Source of the DNA: Xylogone sp. PMI_703
Taxonomy: Eukaryota > Ascomycota > Leotiomycetes
Direction: 5' to 3'
DNA: 64,000 nucleotides
Assembly (NCBI GenBank): GCA_021399445.1
Contig: JAJTUQ010000013.1
Coordinates: 295,125-359,124, forward strand
In this document: positions 12,750-24,124 of the stretch, piece by piece
Layout: every line of letters starts with the position of its first letter
How positions within the stretch are numbered: the first letter of the stretch is position 1
The notes under the pieces: generated by a model
Database searches by the model: none
Told to the model about the DNA's origin: nothing
The model's input: only the letters and a program-made list of their open reading frames with translations
Program-made: the position numbers and the translations under genes

Positions 12750-13559
12750 CTACATCCAATGCTTTGCAAATATATTTACTGCATATTTAGAGCCTTTAGA
12801 TAAAGGAAGTCCGCCATGTCGAGCTTTCTCGTTTACTGATCCATTGATATGAGTATTCAACCAAAATAGAGCATTTCCCTGGACGGGCTTGAACGCTAGG
12901 CCTTTGCCACTAGCTGTTGCTGGAAATCGACTGTCGTTACTAAACTGTGTCGGAAGAGGATCTAGGAATGGGAAGTACGTCTCTCCTCCTTCACATTCCG
13001 ACTCCAGATAAATGAACATTGTACTGTTTTTGTTAAACCGTCTTCCGTTCGAGTCATTGAATCCTATGTATTCTGGATTGGGATCGTAATGGACGTTCAG
13101 TTTATTTCCGGGTTCGTATTTTACAAACCAAGGTGCGTCGTAATCCCCAGGGTTTAAAAATCCCAAAAACTGAAGCGTGCGCTGGCCAATACAATCGACT
13201 ACCTTATCTTCTTTAGGAAGGTCGGCGGACTGAGGAGAATATTTTTCAACTTTGCCAACGATTCTGAATCCACTGAAAAATTTTGGCCTTTAAGCATCAA
13301 CATGAATGTTGCGTAGTCAAGAGCGAGAGTATTACCCTATGTCCACTAAATATTTCGACTCTTCATCAGATATGAAGTTATTGACATATATAACGAGCGG
13401 ATCGAGACTCAATAGCTGTGTTGTGTATGAATGATCAGGGCATGTTGACGTTAGAGTGTTTGAAATTTGAAGCGCGAGCCTGTCCGGACTCAGAATGTAA
13501 TTCCGGTGAAATAAAAGCGCCGCAACCCCGAGTCCGAGTCCAGTAACTATCTGTTTCAA
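12750..13559 (-). CDS. 2-oxoglutarate/Fe(II) oxygenase, prolyl 4-hydroxylase-like, membrane anchored
   Basis: Two exons, 13559-13336 and 13272-12750, with a 63-base intron, give 248 residues. An N-terminal hydrophobic segment (about residues 6-22) should anchor it in the ER/Golgi membrane with the catalytic part lumenal. The jelly-roll domain shows the iron triad as H136-Y-D138 and H227, with K237 as the probable 2-oxoglutarate salt-bridge residue, in the usual spacing of P4H-type enzymes. The family hydroxylates Pro or other unactivated carbons in peptides. The gene is divergent from a UstYa-family gene across a shared 767-bp promoter that contains two copies of the cluster motif. A role in hydroxylating the RiPP is inferred from that setting only. 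Confidence 0.8.
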
Positions 13560-14326
13560 CTGCCAATTAAATGTCAGCGAGTAATTTTAACGCGCAATGA
13601 ATAATCAAGCCAAGAGGGTGACCATATCCAGTCGTCGCCGTTATGCCGAATCCATGAACCCCTAAGGCAGAGGGCTCCCCAACACGGCCCCAAATCAGTA
13701 GAAATCGACCAGTGACTTCAATCTACAAGAGTCATAGCTATGGAGGGTCAAGTAATTATTCAAAGAGAATCAGAGATTAACATAGGACTTACCATTTTCT
13801 TGTTTTTCGAACCAGAAATTTTAACGAAGTGAATGGGCGGGTTATTCTTCCTGTACATATGCTTTGTTGGACCTTGATGGTTGTCGAAGGTCGAATCTTA
13901 TGCAACAACGCAAAGCAAGAACAGTACGCAGGTGGCTGGAAAACTCTTCTCGCCTCGCCTTGCTCATTTCTCTGATGAGTAAGACTTTTCTTCGACTTGA
14001 AAAGCTAGGTAGTCTTATCTCTCGTCAGCTTTTCGGATTTCAGACTGTGCGCTGGGCAGGGCGAGGCGAGCGGAGCCCCCGATCTGAATTGGCCCAGCGT
14101 GGCAGGAAGGCGAGACGATGAAGAGCTGCCGAGGCCCTACGGTAGATGTTGTCTCCGGTATCCGCCATCATAATTGACACAGCAACCACATGAACCCGTG
14201 CACGGTACCCATCACCTAATCCAGTGAGCTATTAAACGAATCCTTATTGTGCTCGTTATTTGACGTCTATTACCTCACATAACCATTTCTAAGGGAGAGG
14301 AAATTATCCAGTCAATTGTGTGAACC
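13560..14326. promoter_or_regulatory. Bidirectional promoter with GGCGAGGCGAG motifs
   Basis: This intergenic region separates the divergent 2OG oxygenase and first UstYa gene. It carries CTCGCCTCGCCTTG at 13949-13962 and CAGGGCGAGGCGAG at 14057-14070, one on each strand, plus a weaker AAGGCGAGACGA at 14107-14118. The same motif occurs at 19608-19624 and twice at 24197-24227. I see no TATA box I would rely on. A binding site for a cluster-specific regulator is inferred. Confidence 0.5.
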
Positions 14327-15254
14327 ATGTGGCAACAAGCTTGGTCTGTTTCTTTCTGGATTCCGTACATTAAACTCGAACCTGAACATCTATCTGACGG
14401 AGAGGACGAAGATGGACCACAATCACGTATCTTCAAACCTAGCCGCATAGCGATACTGAAGTGGTTTATTTTTTTTTTTTGCACAGCGGTTTTCTCATTT
14501 GCCATCTTCAAATCCCGCTCTTTGCCCAGAAGGAGCTTGGCCGGTAAGGCTAATACCGTAATATCAGATAGAGACGCGCATGTCTGACTCATGCTGCCTC
14601 TTGGTTAGATCTATCTGAAAGTGTTACTTTTAACCCTGCGACGGAGTTTGAAGTTCCTCCTGGAGGCCCTTCTTCTAAGTGGGAAAGTCTTATGCCAGGT
14701 GCGAACCTCCGTTGAACGTTTATGACACTCCTGATTCTCAATTACTTACAGCTGGAGGCGGGTTCGTCAATATTTTGGACCTTGAGTCTTTTTGGCTCCT
14801 AGAATCACCTAAAACAAATGAAAAATTAAAACTAGAACCTGGTGAATATTGCATCTCAGTATTTCACCAGCTGCACTGTCTCGTGAGTGTATACGTCTAA
14901 TGCCAGTCAAAATTCTAACATTTTATGTAGGCTTCGTTAAGAGTTGCATTCGCAAAGTTGGAGGGATCGGCAAACGATTCCTTCGAGAACAAGTTATCAC
15001 AATCTGGAATTGACCATCTTGTGCATGTGAATCACTGCTTTGACTACCTACGCCAAGTAAATGCCCAAACCACAAATGCTCTGGAGATGTTGTCACTAAT
15101 CATGTAGGCCATTATGTGTTCAGGAGACATATCGCTGGAGTCTGTTCGGAATGGAAGCGTTGATGGATGGAATACCAAACATCAGTGTCGAGATTATGAA
15201 GCTATTAAAGAATTTGCAACACGCCGGGCTGATGGCGCGACTGGTATTGTTTAA
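14327..15254 (+). CDS. UstYa-family (DUF3328) oxidative enzyme, first copy
   Basis: Five exons, 14327-14543, 14609-14698, 14752-14882, 14931-15056 and 15108-15254, all with GT..AG borders, encode 236 residues. A single membrane span lies at about residues 44-61, as in UstYa/UstYb proteins. Both diagnostic motifs are complete: H141-Q-L-H144-C145 and H178-V-N-H181-C182 followed by FDYLRQ. After them come GW and QCRDY, which are also typical. Known members act in the secretory route on RiPP precursors, making Tyr-linked ether macrocycles in dikaritins, or act as hydroxylases or halogenases. The gene is divergent from the 2OG oxygenase. I see no defect. Confidence 0.88.
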
Positions 15255-15558
15255 TGATTCTGTCGAATACAAGCTAAGGTATGGTAGAAGGAGTACACTG
15301 AAGTGTAGCTGATTGACTATCCTAATGGAGACTCTTCCATACATTTATAGAGCAAAACATGATTCTAGGACTTTCTACAATCTATTTGATAGTGACGTGC
15401 AGCTTGGAAATTAATTGGTTGATTGATACTGTTTAACGTCTGAGTTGCTCTTATAGCCTCCGAAATCGAAGATAGGACGCCAGGAGCTCGCTCCTGGAAG
15501 CAGAGGTCAAAGTCCTGGTAAATACATAGTCGTTCGGCTTACACAGCACTCACCACCT
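15255..15558. other. Spacer, no gene
   Basis: Non-coding 3' side of the UstYa gene up to a MITE. No motif found. Confidence 0.4.
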
Positions 15559-15842
15559 TAACGTAATTCCCGGCTTTATCGGACACCCTGTTGTACCGGA
15601 CACTGAAATCTACCGCAAAATTGACAAAATCATTTCTTTAATATCTCAACAAATATATATAATTTTGACTCTAATTTATAACTCTATAATTATATATTCA
15701 ATTATATATAATATATTAGAAACTTTGTTAAGTATCAGGCATTGTGGTTGTTGAGATTCTAAGAGGGCGATTTTGTTCAATTTTGCAGTAAATTTCAGTG
15801 TCCGGTACAACAGGGTGTCCGATAAAGCCGGGAATTACGTTA
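15559..15842. mobile_element. 284-bp MITE with about 90-bp inverted repeats and TA ends
   Basis: The element starts TAACGTAATTCCCGG and ends with its exact complement. The two arms match over roughly 90 bases with a handful of C/T differences, around a short AT-rich centre. The TA at each end fits Tc1/mariner-type insertion. A one-ended relative of the same terminus starts at 30221. Confidence 0.85.
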
Positions 15843-16387
15843 TGACCTCTTAGTCATGTGACCTCAGAGTCGTCACAATTCCGACCTTTAAAATCTATAT
15901 TCAATGTTGAGGTTTGAAAATGGGCCCAAAGAGAAACGCAGGGACAGATACAGAACCACTTAATTGCTCTTAGAGTCTACAGCTACAATTGATTCTATAT
16001 GCAGAGGTTGTACGGTTGTACAGCTGTACAGACCAATATTTATCCTTCAGAACAATAGCTCGTGTCATACATATAGGCTCATATTAGAGTGGGTCAGCAC
16101 GTGGGGATTCGGGTAAAATCTATTATTCTATTGTGATTACTTCCGTAGAAAGTGACACCGGGCAAATTACGTAATCAAAGTAAAGCGATTTTATTGGTTC
16201 ACGTCGTAGATCTATTCCCTAAAATGGCATATTACGTAATCTAAATAAAGCGATTGATTGGTTCGTACATCAAGGCAATCATGCCCACCCCGATCAACGA
16301 GCTCTACCCCTTAATAAGGGGCTACTAATACATACCGTACAACTCCAACTATTACACCTCAATACCAACCATACAATACTCTACAAT
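15843..16387. other. 5' region of a degraded Helitron-type element
   Basis: No gene. Two short repeats (ATTACGTAATC followed by AAAGCGATT at about 16165 and 16227) precede a zinc-finger ORF. Similar TTACGTAAT sequence lies upstream of the related gene at 52362. This is probably the 5' part of a non-autonomous Helitron relative. Confidence 0.4.
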
Positions 16388-17545
16388 ATGGCCCGCTCCG
16401 TTCAATCAAAGCAAGAAAAATACTTCTGGGTAGGAACCAAATCCCCTATTCTAGAGCGATTACGATGTGCGACCTGTAAGAGATTCCAGCCAATCACAGC
16501 ATACCCTTTCCGTAAAGATGGCTTCCATACTACCTCCTGTCATGCCTGTCATATTAGACTAAAAGATCGATATTTAGAGCGAAAGGGCCAGCCAAATATG
16601 GTCTCAGAGGAAGGCAAAGCACGTCAACGACAGAGGATTATAAGGGAATCTAAGAAAGCTTCCAAAGCTCAACAGGCTCAATTCGCACAACTGTGCTGGA
16701 ATCAGAGCAAGCGTATTGAATACAGGTCTTTATATATAAAGTCAATCGATCAAGGTAAGTGTATACAATACGGTCCGTAGACCATTTCTAATATAATTAT
16801 AGGTAAACGCGCATGGGAGAAAAGGCAGAGCACTTTAGAGCACTGGCACTGGCCTGAATGGGACGGGGAGGCTGACAATTCAAGGCTCTCCAGTATGCCA
16901 ATTACCTCAAAAGATCAATGGACCACTCTCTGGATTACACAAGCTTGCTGGCTATATTTGAAGGCTAGGGAAAGAGGGGACCGGTCAGCTTGGTTTGAGT
17001 GGGAAAAGCTCTATAAGGCGTATATTTGAGCTACAGCCAAAAGGCCGGATTGGAAGCTTATAAATAAGCCTGTAGGATGGGAGGTTGTAGAGCGTTATAT
17101 TGGCCAGGGGGGTCTCGAAGAGGTTATACAAAAGTTAATAAAGCTGGAAGAGCCTGAACCGGGAGGGCCAGAGCCTGAGGTAGAGCCTGGGGAGCATACG
17201 GGGGAGTATACGGAGGAGCCTATAGGCTAGGGAGAGCTAGAGCCTGAGGAGCATATAAAGAAGTCTACAGGTCAAGAGAAAGACCAATATTGCTCTGGCT
17301 GTAAGCAATTCAAGCCAACAACTCAATTTAACGGCCGGTTGACCTGTATGGCCTGTAGGAAGCGCAATACGAAGGCCAACCACCGTAGGAGGCAAAAGAC
17401 CATACAGGCCACCAGGGAGCAGGCTGAAATGCATTTAGATAATTGGGTTGCGATAGCCGGGGAAAGGGAGCTTATACCTCTCCGGAAACTTTGGTTTAAG
17501 CCTTTAACTGTAGACGACTATTTGAATAGAGATATATCAAGTTAA
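16388..17545 (+). pseudogene. Helitron-associated zinc-finger protein with two in-frame stops
   Basis: Exon 1 is 16388-16754 and, after a 48-base intron, one frame runs 16803-17545. It is broken by TGA at 17027-17029 and TAG at 17228-17230, both explainable by C-to-T or G-to-A changes. Two CxxC..CxxC blocks are visible: CATCKRF..CHACH near the start and CSGCKQF..CMACRK near the end. The same CxxCKxFxP block opens the Helitron gene at 52362. The middle is Trp-rich and then Glu/Pro-rich with short repeats. No Rep or helicase domain is present, so this looks like a dead, non-autonomous Helitron passenger gene. DNA binding is inferred from the fingers. Confidence 0.6.
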
Positions 17546-17688
17546 ATATCAATACAGACCGTACAGACCATACAGACCGTACAGAGCTATAATCAAGACT
17601 CAGCAATAGGAGGCTACTGGTCGGAGGTCAGGAGCCTAAATATATATATATACGGATGGAGCATTATATTCAATTCAGAGTATTAGCA

Positions 17689-17751
17689 CGTGACCCTAAG
17701 GGGTGCGAAGCACCCCCTCCTTTGAGCGTAGCGAGAAGCAAGCGCAGCTTG
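17689..17751 (+). repeat. Helitron 3' terminus with stacked hairpins
   Basis: After CACGTGACCCTAAG come GGGGTGCGAAGCACCCC (17700-17716), an imperfect hairpin, and the terminal hairpin CAAGCGCAGCTTG (17739-17751), followed by T. The same architecture in reverse lies at 53523-53574, where the end is fixed by comparison with an uninterrupted copy. This defines the 3' end of the element containing the 16.4-kb pseudogene. Confidence 0.6.
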
Positions 17752-17937
17752 TGTGGTAGAACCATGACTTCAAAATATTGCAACATTTTGTGTTCTAGTA
17801 ATAATTTGTATGCGACTAAGAGGACTTATGATGCATAGACGTCCCGTGTAGATTTAGCTGAGCCCTAATTATACCTACTTATACTGTTAAAGGGGTTTAT
17901 ATTAAATCTAAGAAGGTTGGTATAATTATACCACGTA

Positions 17938-19392
17938 CTAAGTTATGAGCAACAGCCTCAGTTCTATCCACTTAGCTAACTTAACGGAAGGAACATCTAC
18001 CAGCCTCCAAAATATGTCTGCGATCCACAGGACAAGAGGTGCTAGCACAATAAATCCTAAACTTAAACCTAGAGCAAACTGCGTTCTCGTCCCATTTCCG
18101 GTAACATGCCACATTGTTAGAATAATTGTGTCCCGAAAAACTATGACAAAGGGGCTGTGGACAATATATAGCGAGAATGATATTTGACCAAGGTATTGCA
18201 ACGGCAAAGCCGTAAAGATTGTCTTCAAACAGGGAATGTTGTTAATCGACAAAAGTATCCCAACTGCCCCAACTGCCAGATGGTAGCGAAACTGAGGGAC
18301 CTTGGAGCTTAACCAGATAAACCCCGGAGTCCTGTGGCCATCATTATCTGGGAATGAGGCTAGGTATAGGCTGGATATAAGGCATGAACCCCAGAAGATC
18401 GTATGCGCGGATTTGGCAGCTACACTTTTGGCGGCTATTGATTCACGCATATATTGGTGCTGAAGAAGGCTCAGTTCCGCAAGAAACAAGCCCCCAAAAA
18501 ACAGTCCGACTTCCCATTCGCCCCAAAGAAGACAGCATGGGAAGAGTAAAAATGACACCATCAGACGAAAGATCGCAACTTTTGAGGAGAGTCCCATAAG
18601 CGTCAGGAAAATCACCATAGAAGATTGGAACTCTTTGGGCAGAGTCCACAGATGAGGGCCGTATCTAAACTGAGGAGTAAACGTTGACACGAAAGGGTTG
18701 ACTAGTTCCGTGAAACATGAGCGTATAAAATCGTACACTTGATTCCAGAAGGTAGGTAAGTATTCAGGGAGAAGACCAGAATGCTGCGGAGGGAGAGAGT
18801 GCATGCGGATGCCGATCATGAACATGAATGACGACACAATTGGCGGAAGAAAGAGTCCAATTCCTCGACGGAAAACGTATGAACTCAAAGTTGCAGAAGC
18901 CTCCGAATACTGCTCTTCCTGAAAAAGCTTTAACGGCTTTAGAGACAAGGCAAATCCCGAAATGGCGAAGAATATTGCAACCATGGGCGAGCCTGCGAAT
19001 CCGAGACGTATAATGGGAAGTTGAATAGGCCACTGATTTTCGCCTTGCCCAAAGCCATTGTCTAGGGGTAAATATCCATTTCCATAATGGTATACGAAGA
19101 CAACAAATGCAGCACATCCTCTCATTCCATCTAGGTACGCTGTGGATCGAAGCTTCTTCGATTTCAACTCCTCTCTGTACGACTGAATGGTGAAAGATGG
19201 TAGGACGAAGCTGGCAGCTCGCCAGAAGAAGTTTAATATGTTCGGAATTTGGGGGAGTTGTAAACCGGCTTGTCGTGAGTTAGTTTGTTGTGAAGGAATT
19301 GAAACATATCGAGACAGATGCCATATCTGTTGTAGAAAATGCATCGTTCGACTGACTGATGCGAATGATATAGTTATGATGGGTTGGTTCAA
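17938..19392 (-). CDS. Acyltransferase-3 family membrane protein, first copy
   Basis: An uninterrupted frame of 484 codons. The family signature AYLDGMRGCAAFVVFVYHYG lies about residues 84-103 and includes the His expected to take part in acyl transfer. About ten hydrophobic segments follow, and LYIVHSPFVIV lies near the C-terminus, as usual in the OafA/acyltransferase-3 family. Members move acetyl or longer acyl groups onto sugars, peptides or natural products at membranes. A second copy lies at 38505-39980, and the two share layout (RGxxxFLP, LWTLPxEF). Its promoter side has the cluster motif at 19608-19624. Acylation of the RiPP product is inferred from location. A transport or cell-wall role cannot be excluded. 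Confidence 0.82.
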   Translation of the reverse strand: MNQPIITISFASVSRTMHFLQQIWHLSRYVSIPSQQTNSRQAGLQLPQIPNILNFFWRAASFVLPSFTIQSYREELKSKKLRSTAYLDGMRGCAAFVVFVYHYGNGYLPLDNGFGQGENQWPIQLPIIRLGFAGSPMVAIFFAISGFALSLKPLKLFQEEQYSEASATLSSYVFRRGIGLFLPPIVSSFMFMIGIRMHSLPPQHSGLLPEYLPTFWNQVYDFIRSCFTELVNPFVSTFTPQFRYGPHLWTLPKEFQSSMVIFLTLMGLSSKVAIFRLMVSFLLFPCCLLWGEWEVGLFFGGLFLAELSLLQHQYMRESIAAKSVAAKSAHTIFWGSCLISSLYLASFPDNDGHRTPGFIWLSSKVPQFRYHLAVGAVGILLSINNIPCLKTIFTALPLQYLGQISFSLYIVHSPFVIVFRDTIILTMWHVTGNGTRTQFALGLSLGFIVLAPLVLWIADIFWRLVDVPSVKLAKWIELRLLLIT

Positions 19393-19607
19393 AAATTCAC
19401 AGCACGATCATTTCTAAAGGTATTCGCGGAGGATACACGTCAAGTTCTAGGCCACCGAACTGCCAACATGCTGAACCTAATAAGACGTCGCGACCTCACA
19501 GCAGAATTTTACTGCGCTCACGCATTCGTTGGCTGCTGGATAAGCAGTCTAATCAAACAGCTAACTAACCCAGAGAAAAGCCTTGAAGGATGGCGCAGTT
19601 AGACTTT

Positions 19608-19624
19608 TACCCGCCTCGCCTTTC
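19608..19624 (-). promoter_or_regulatory. Cluster motif upstream of acyltransferase gene
   Basis: The minus-strand reading is GGAAAGGCGAGGCGGGT, sharing GAAAGGCGAGGCG with the copy at 24198. It lies about 220 bases upstream of the first acyltransferase start codon. Confidence 0.45.
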
Positions 19625-20177
19625 CTTGTTTTATCCAAGCTTACGGCCGTAACAATTACGGTGGCATTATTGTACAATTGCCACAAAGCAGAAGGAAGAA
19701 GAAAAGTGGCCCATATATGTTAACTATACGTTAGAAGAATTACGTTATGTCAAAATCAAATAATGTGAGTGATTTGCGGCTATTCACTTGTTACAATTCC
19801 GTCGGAAACCTCAGAACCGCAGCTTAGAAAGTTCTTTACTTTCCTAATCATAACAGTCCTGGGATGCGATATTAGTCCCAGGACCCAGGCTTTCCCAAGA
19901 CCCGTTTGTGTCCTGGGACGCTCGTGTGACATGACTCATCAGAGTCACTCAGATCAGGACGATGAGCTAAGTGGGCCATATGATGCAACAGGAATGCAAA
20001 ACGCACTTTTCATATAAGTTCTGCAGTTAGCAGTAGGTAAAAACCTTGTGTTAAACTTAATGCATTTTTTGAGTTATAAGTTATGAAGTAGTTTTCCTAC
20101 TCACAATATGCTTGTATTGCCCTCTACTAAAATCGGTCGGCCAGACTTCCCATCAGCAAGCAATTACTGATAATTTT
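19625..20177. repeat. Spacer with GTCCTGGGA palindromic trio
   Basis: No gene. GTCCTGGGA at 19856-19864, its complement TCCCAGGAC at 19876-19884 and a third copy at 19910-19918 can form alternative hairpins. Their role is unknown. Confidence 0.35.
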
Positions 20178-22829
20178 ATCAGTACTGATTGATATCAGTA
20201 TCAATATCAGTATGCCCTCATGGAATCAATCAGTACTGATATTAAAACAAAGCCGGATAATTGTCAGCCTGCGTAAAAAAAATATATCCCTTTAGAATTT
20301 CATGTTGCAATATTTGGAGTTTACGGATGCCACTTCACAGTGTTCTTACGGTTGCCTGTACGGCCGTAACTCTCTGTATATATAGAAGCAACTGTAGTTG
20401 TAGACTCCTTAACCAATCAATACAATAGTGGTTCTGTATTCCTGCGTTTCCAGTCAACATTTCATCTCTTAACACTATTTCTACGATAATAATGTCTTCT
20501 TTATTCGTCCAGGACATCAACTTAGTTGAATCTATCTCCCCGACGCCAGAATCTAGTGCCTCGGCAACCATTAGAGCTCGCCCTAGTCTCTTTATACTAT
20601 CCTCTACTTCAAGCACCTCTACATCTCGTCGGAAGCGTAAACTACGAGCTATAGACACATAGAGTTATTTCCGTGAACCAGAAGGCAACGAGCCGAAAGA
20701 GCAGGGCAAACAGTGACTATAGTATTGCAAGTAATGTTGTAATCCGAAATGGTCTATAGTCTTAAGTACATCAGCCTGAAATCACCTCCTATATATACAT
20801 TATATTGATATTTCTGAACCTGAACGGCCATTAAGTAAAGCGTGTCAACAATCACTTGTAAATGCATTTGCCCATACCGTTAAAAAGAGCCAACAGCGTT
20901 AAGGGTAAACAGAGGTATTAGTACTCCGCCAGGCGATCAGCTGTGATACGTTCTATGAGGCTTAAATACAACTTATTACCCGCCGGCAGTTTCCTTATAA
21001 CTGTGTTACCTGGCCTGAATACTAGGTACTTCTTATGGCTATAAACTATACCTCTAAAGATATCCTTATTCAGTTAGGCATTATAGTTATAATGTATATC
21101 GATTGAAGTTATACTTTACACCAAGAAACAATTAAAGTTAAACTTTAAGCATTTAGGTCTTAAATCCACTTTAGTATCAATATCTAGTTAACTCTATCTA
21201 GTAAGGCTTTTTTTAGTATTTATAGGCAATAGGTTGATGAGAACTACTAACTCCGTAAAGTCTTATTAGGTTTAATAAATATCTAGTATAATTATAAGGG
21301 TAAGGTTTAAGTATAATATATATTTGAAACCATTTGCGCTTTTCAGATTATATATAATATTGATATTATTACAAGAGATAATGTTAGTATAAATAATAAA
21401 CGCTAAAAGCTAAATATAGAGTTAAATTTAATCTAGTTTAACGCCGGATTCGATGTAGAGGCCATATTATTAATTTATACCTCAAGGCTTTCCTCTTTGC
21501 TTTTAGTATTAAGACTCTTAAAGTAGTTATTATAAAGGCGTAAACTGATAAGGATATGTTAGTTGTAGAATCTGTATAAGTACGCTTAAAGTAGAAACAG
21601 TAGACTGTAAAGAGTAAAGGCAAGCAGTAAAAGCCTTAAGACGATTCATCTGGATGGTGATCTATCAGTACAATGGGTAAGCTTTATAATATCGTTGTAT
21701 ATATTTAAAGCTTAACTAATATCACTGATAAATAAGAAGTATTAACAGGTAAAATGCTTAGTATTGATAATGCTATTAAGTGGAATTTATAGTATAATCT
21801 CCTTCAGACTGCGTTTAAAAAGTAAGATAAGCTTTTAGTGTTCTTTAATGTACACCATAAGGCGCTTGAGGATGACCTTTTTTATTCAGAGGACTAAGAG
21901 CTCCTTAAAATAACTATAGAATTATTATAGCCTTTTTAGTATATTACTTAAGTATAGTAGAAGGACTGGTTGTCCATAGATTAAGTGCTTTATAATACGG
22001 ATATCTTGTTTAAGCACTTTGAAGATTTAAAGGTATGTTATCATTTTCTCATTTTTTAAAGTAATTATTACTTATAAATTATATAGATTAAGTATACTCA
22101 TAACCAACATATAGTTAATTCGATTTATATGGCCTGGTGGGTACTCACAAAGTACTATTAGAAGTCAGAAGAGGTATTTGTTTACTTTACTGCTTTACTT
22201 TTATATCCGTCAAGATGAAAGAAATATATCTCTACGAACTGGGAGCCTTCTTGGTGTGTTGGTGTAATTGATAGGGCAAAGTAGATATAACGTAACTATA
22301 AGGATTGACTTATTGAGAATATGGCAGCTTAACGAATCAGTAGGAGGGAGTATCATGAATTAGTATATAAGCTTTTAGCACGGTCACTCGATGTCACAGA
22401 GGCTTATAGCGATAGTGAGGATGAGTTTGAGAGGTTTATTAATATGCCGCCTTGTCGTATCATGGAGTTTCTACTTGAATGGTGGTGTAGACAAAAACAT
22501 AAGCTTGAGTATTCACGCCTATATCAAATGGCTATTGATATACTCTTTATTCCACTTATATCAGATGAAACAGAACGTGTATTTTCAGGTGTAAGGCGTA
22601 CGATCTCATAGGACCGTACACGCCTCAGCGCAGCAAATGTTGAGAAGACAGAGTGCTTGGGTAACTGGAACAAGAATGGCCTTATCAACCATCTGTATAT
22701 AGCCCTAGATGACGATTTTGCAGATGCTTCTGGCAGCGACGGCGAGGGTTAGCCTATTATGAAATGTCTTGGCATTTACTGATAGCTAATCAATCAGTAT
22801 CAGTGAGGGCCTTATCAATTAGTACTGAT
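20178..22829 (+). mobile_element. RIP-degraded hAT element
   Basis: Ends ATCAGTACTGATTGATA (20178-20194) and its near-complement at 22813-22829 bound an AT-rich body full of stops. At 22500-22740 the plus-strand translation still shows the hAT dimerisation domain (YQMAIDILFIPLISDETERV, then RVFSGVRRTIS and a TAG where Trp is expected, then DRTRLS). G-to-A and C-to-T changes explain most of the damage. A solo LTR (20303-20459) sits inside its left end. Confidence 0.7.
20303..20459. mobile_element. Solo LTR, 157 bp, target duplication TTTCA
   Basis: The sequence starts TGTTGC and ends GTCAACA. It is flanked on both sides by TTTCA (20298-20302 and 20460-20464). It has an internal TATATATAG. A related LTR lies at 26749-27364. 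No internal region of the parent retrotransposon is present. Confidence 0.8.
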
Positions 22830-23179
22830 TGAAAGGAAGTCTAGCGTTTATTGTGCATTTATAATACATAAAGTTACCTACACCGTTCGTAATGACACAA
22901 CCATGACAAAGCCGAATCAAAGCCAGCACTGTGGAGCAGGATCTGAATGGAGCCCGGTAGAGCCTTGAGGCTTACAGTCACGCCATGAATTAGGATCGAG
23001 GAAAGGAAAAATAAGACGAAACAAGAAATACTGTAAAAAGTTATATCAGAAGGATAGGGATAATTATAGCGCCCCTTGTTAAAGGTGCTCTAAGATGTAT
23101 TACAACGGCTGCCGATTTTTCATTTAGTTTCCGCCTTTTTCTCTGCTGGCGAAGTATATCAACCTCACCGCGGAGTGAA
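22830..23179. other. Spacer, no gene
   Basis: Non-coding between the hAT relic and the second UstYa gene. Nothing recognised. Confidence 0.4.
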
Positions 23180-24124
23180 TCAAGCATCAGGCAGCGATGT
23201 CGCATGCTGTGCAGCCCATGTTTTCAACGCCTCATAATTTCGACACACGTGAAGTTGTCCGTTTGGTACTCCTGGCCATCCAGGCTCAAGTGTTATTAGT
23301 GTTGGATCTAAGAAGCATTTTAAAGCCTGTCGCAAAGCGTCTACGCAGTGGAGAATGTGATCCCATTGAATGGGATTTGATATCATCATTGTACCATTGA
23401 GTTGGTATATTGTGTCTCGTACAACATCCTGACAATAATCGTCAGCGATTTGTCGAATCATCAAGAGAAGCAGTATTAGTTTAAGTACCATGCAATGAAG
23501 TTGGTGAAATCCAGCAAGAATGTACACCATATCGGAAGAATTTGAAGCCGTCATAGACGAAGGAATACTATACTGCTTTGCAAAAGATTGTGTAATTTTT
23601 ATGTAGCCGCCGCCAGCTAAATCACTAATTAGTAAACTGGCAGTATGTAGTAAGACTAAAAATCTAGAGGAGGTTTTACCAGGAAATATGTCACGCCATT
23701 TGTCGTCTGCGTATCTCGAGCCATCTGTCTCGTATTCAGTGAGATTATTCCACTCATAATCAAAAGGTTGTAGTATTTTGGACCGGGAGCCAACTGTATT
23801 CATCAGTGTTGGATCATTAATATTGTTGAAAAACGGAGAAATACAGTAGTCCTTCTCCATGACGCAACTGTTATTGGGGGTGCTCCGTAAATACCACCCT
23901 AAATTTGAGCTGAGAAGGCACACAAGCAAAATCAAAGCGAAATATGTCTGAAAGCTGGAGGCTGTCGAATTGCACCTTCTTGGGACATCATACAACTCGT
24001 CTTCACTATCCGACAGAGAAGTTAGTAGCTTTTCTGAGGCTTCATCCATCTCCCGTAAGTTGCTGGTGTTTGTCGAACAGCGAGGGGGGAAGAAATGTAA
24101 TAGCACACGCGAACCGCGGAACAT
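23180..24124 (-). CDS. UstYa-family (DUF3328) oxidative enzyme, second copy
   Basis: The reading frame is open across the whole span, but two in-frame introns are evident, 23679-23617 and 23488-23429. This leaves three exons and about 273 residues if the first Met is used. MDEASEKLL, 25 codons later, is the more typical UstYa start. A membrane span lies at about residues 58-76. The first motif is GFHQLHCM, right at an exon end, and the second is HILHCVDALRQALKC. Both HxxHC sets are intact. The gene is divergent from the tyrosinase across only 194 bases that hold two cluster motifs. Expected role: oxidation of the RiPP precursor in the secretory pathway, possibly paired with the other UstYa protein, as UstYa and UstYb act in ustiloxin biosynthesis. 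Confidence 0.87.
   Translation of the reverse strand: MFRGSRVLLHFFPPRCSTNTSNLREMDEASEKLLTSLSDSEDELYDVPRRCNSTASSFQTYFALILLVCLLSSNLGWYLRSTPNNSCVMEKDYCISPFFNNINDPTLMNTVGSRSKILQPFDYEWNNLTEYETDGSRYADDKWRDIFPGKTSSRFLVLLHTASLLISDLAGGGYIKITQSFAKQYSIPSSMTASNSSDMVYILAGFHQLHCMVLKLILLLLMIRQIADDYCQDVVRDTIYQLNGTMMISNPIQWDHILHCVDALRQALKCFLDPTLITLEPGWPGVPNGQLHVCRNYEALKTWAAQHATSLPDA

Noticed and set aside
13864..14121. 85-codon frame in the bidirectional promoter
   Set aside because: It is rich in Arg/Ser from the GGCGAG repeats, has no homology I can see and lies between two divergent genes. The regulatory reading explains it better.
23197..23400. Plus-strand frame inside UstYa-2
   Set aside because: It is the complement of the conserved HILHC region, so an overlap of the real gene.
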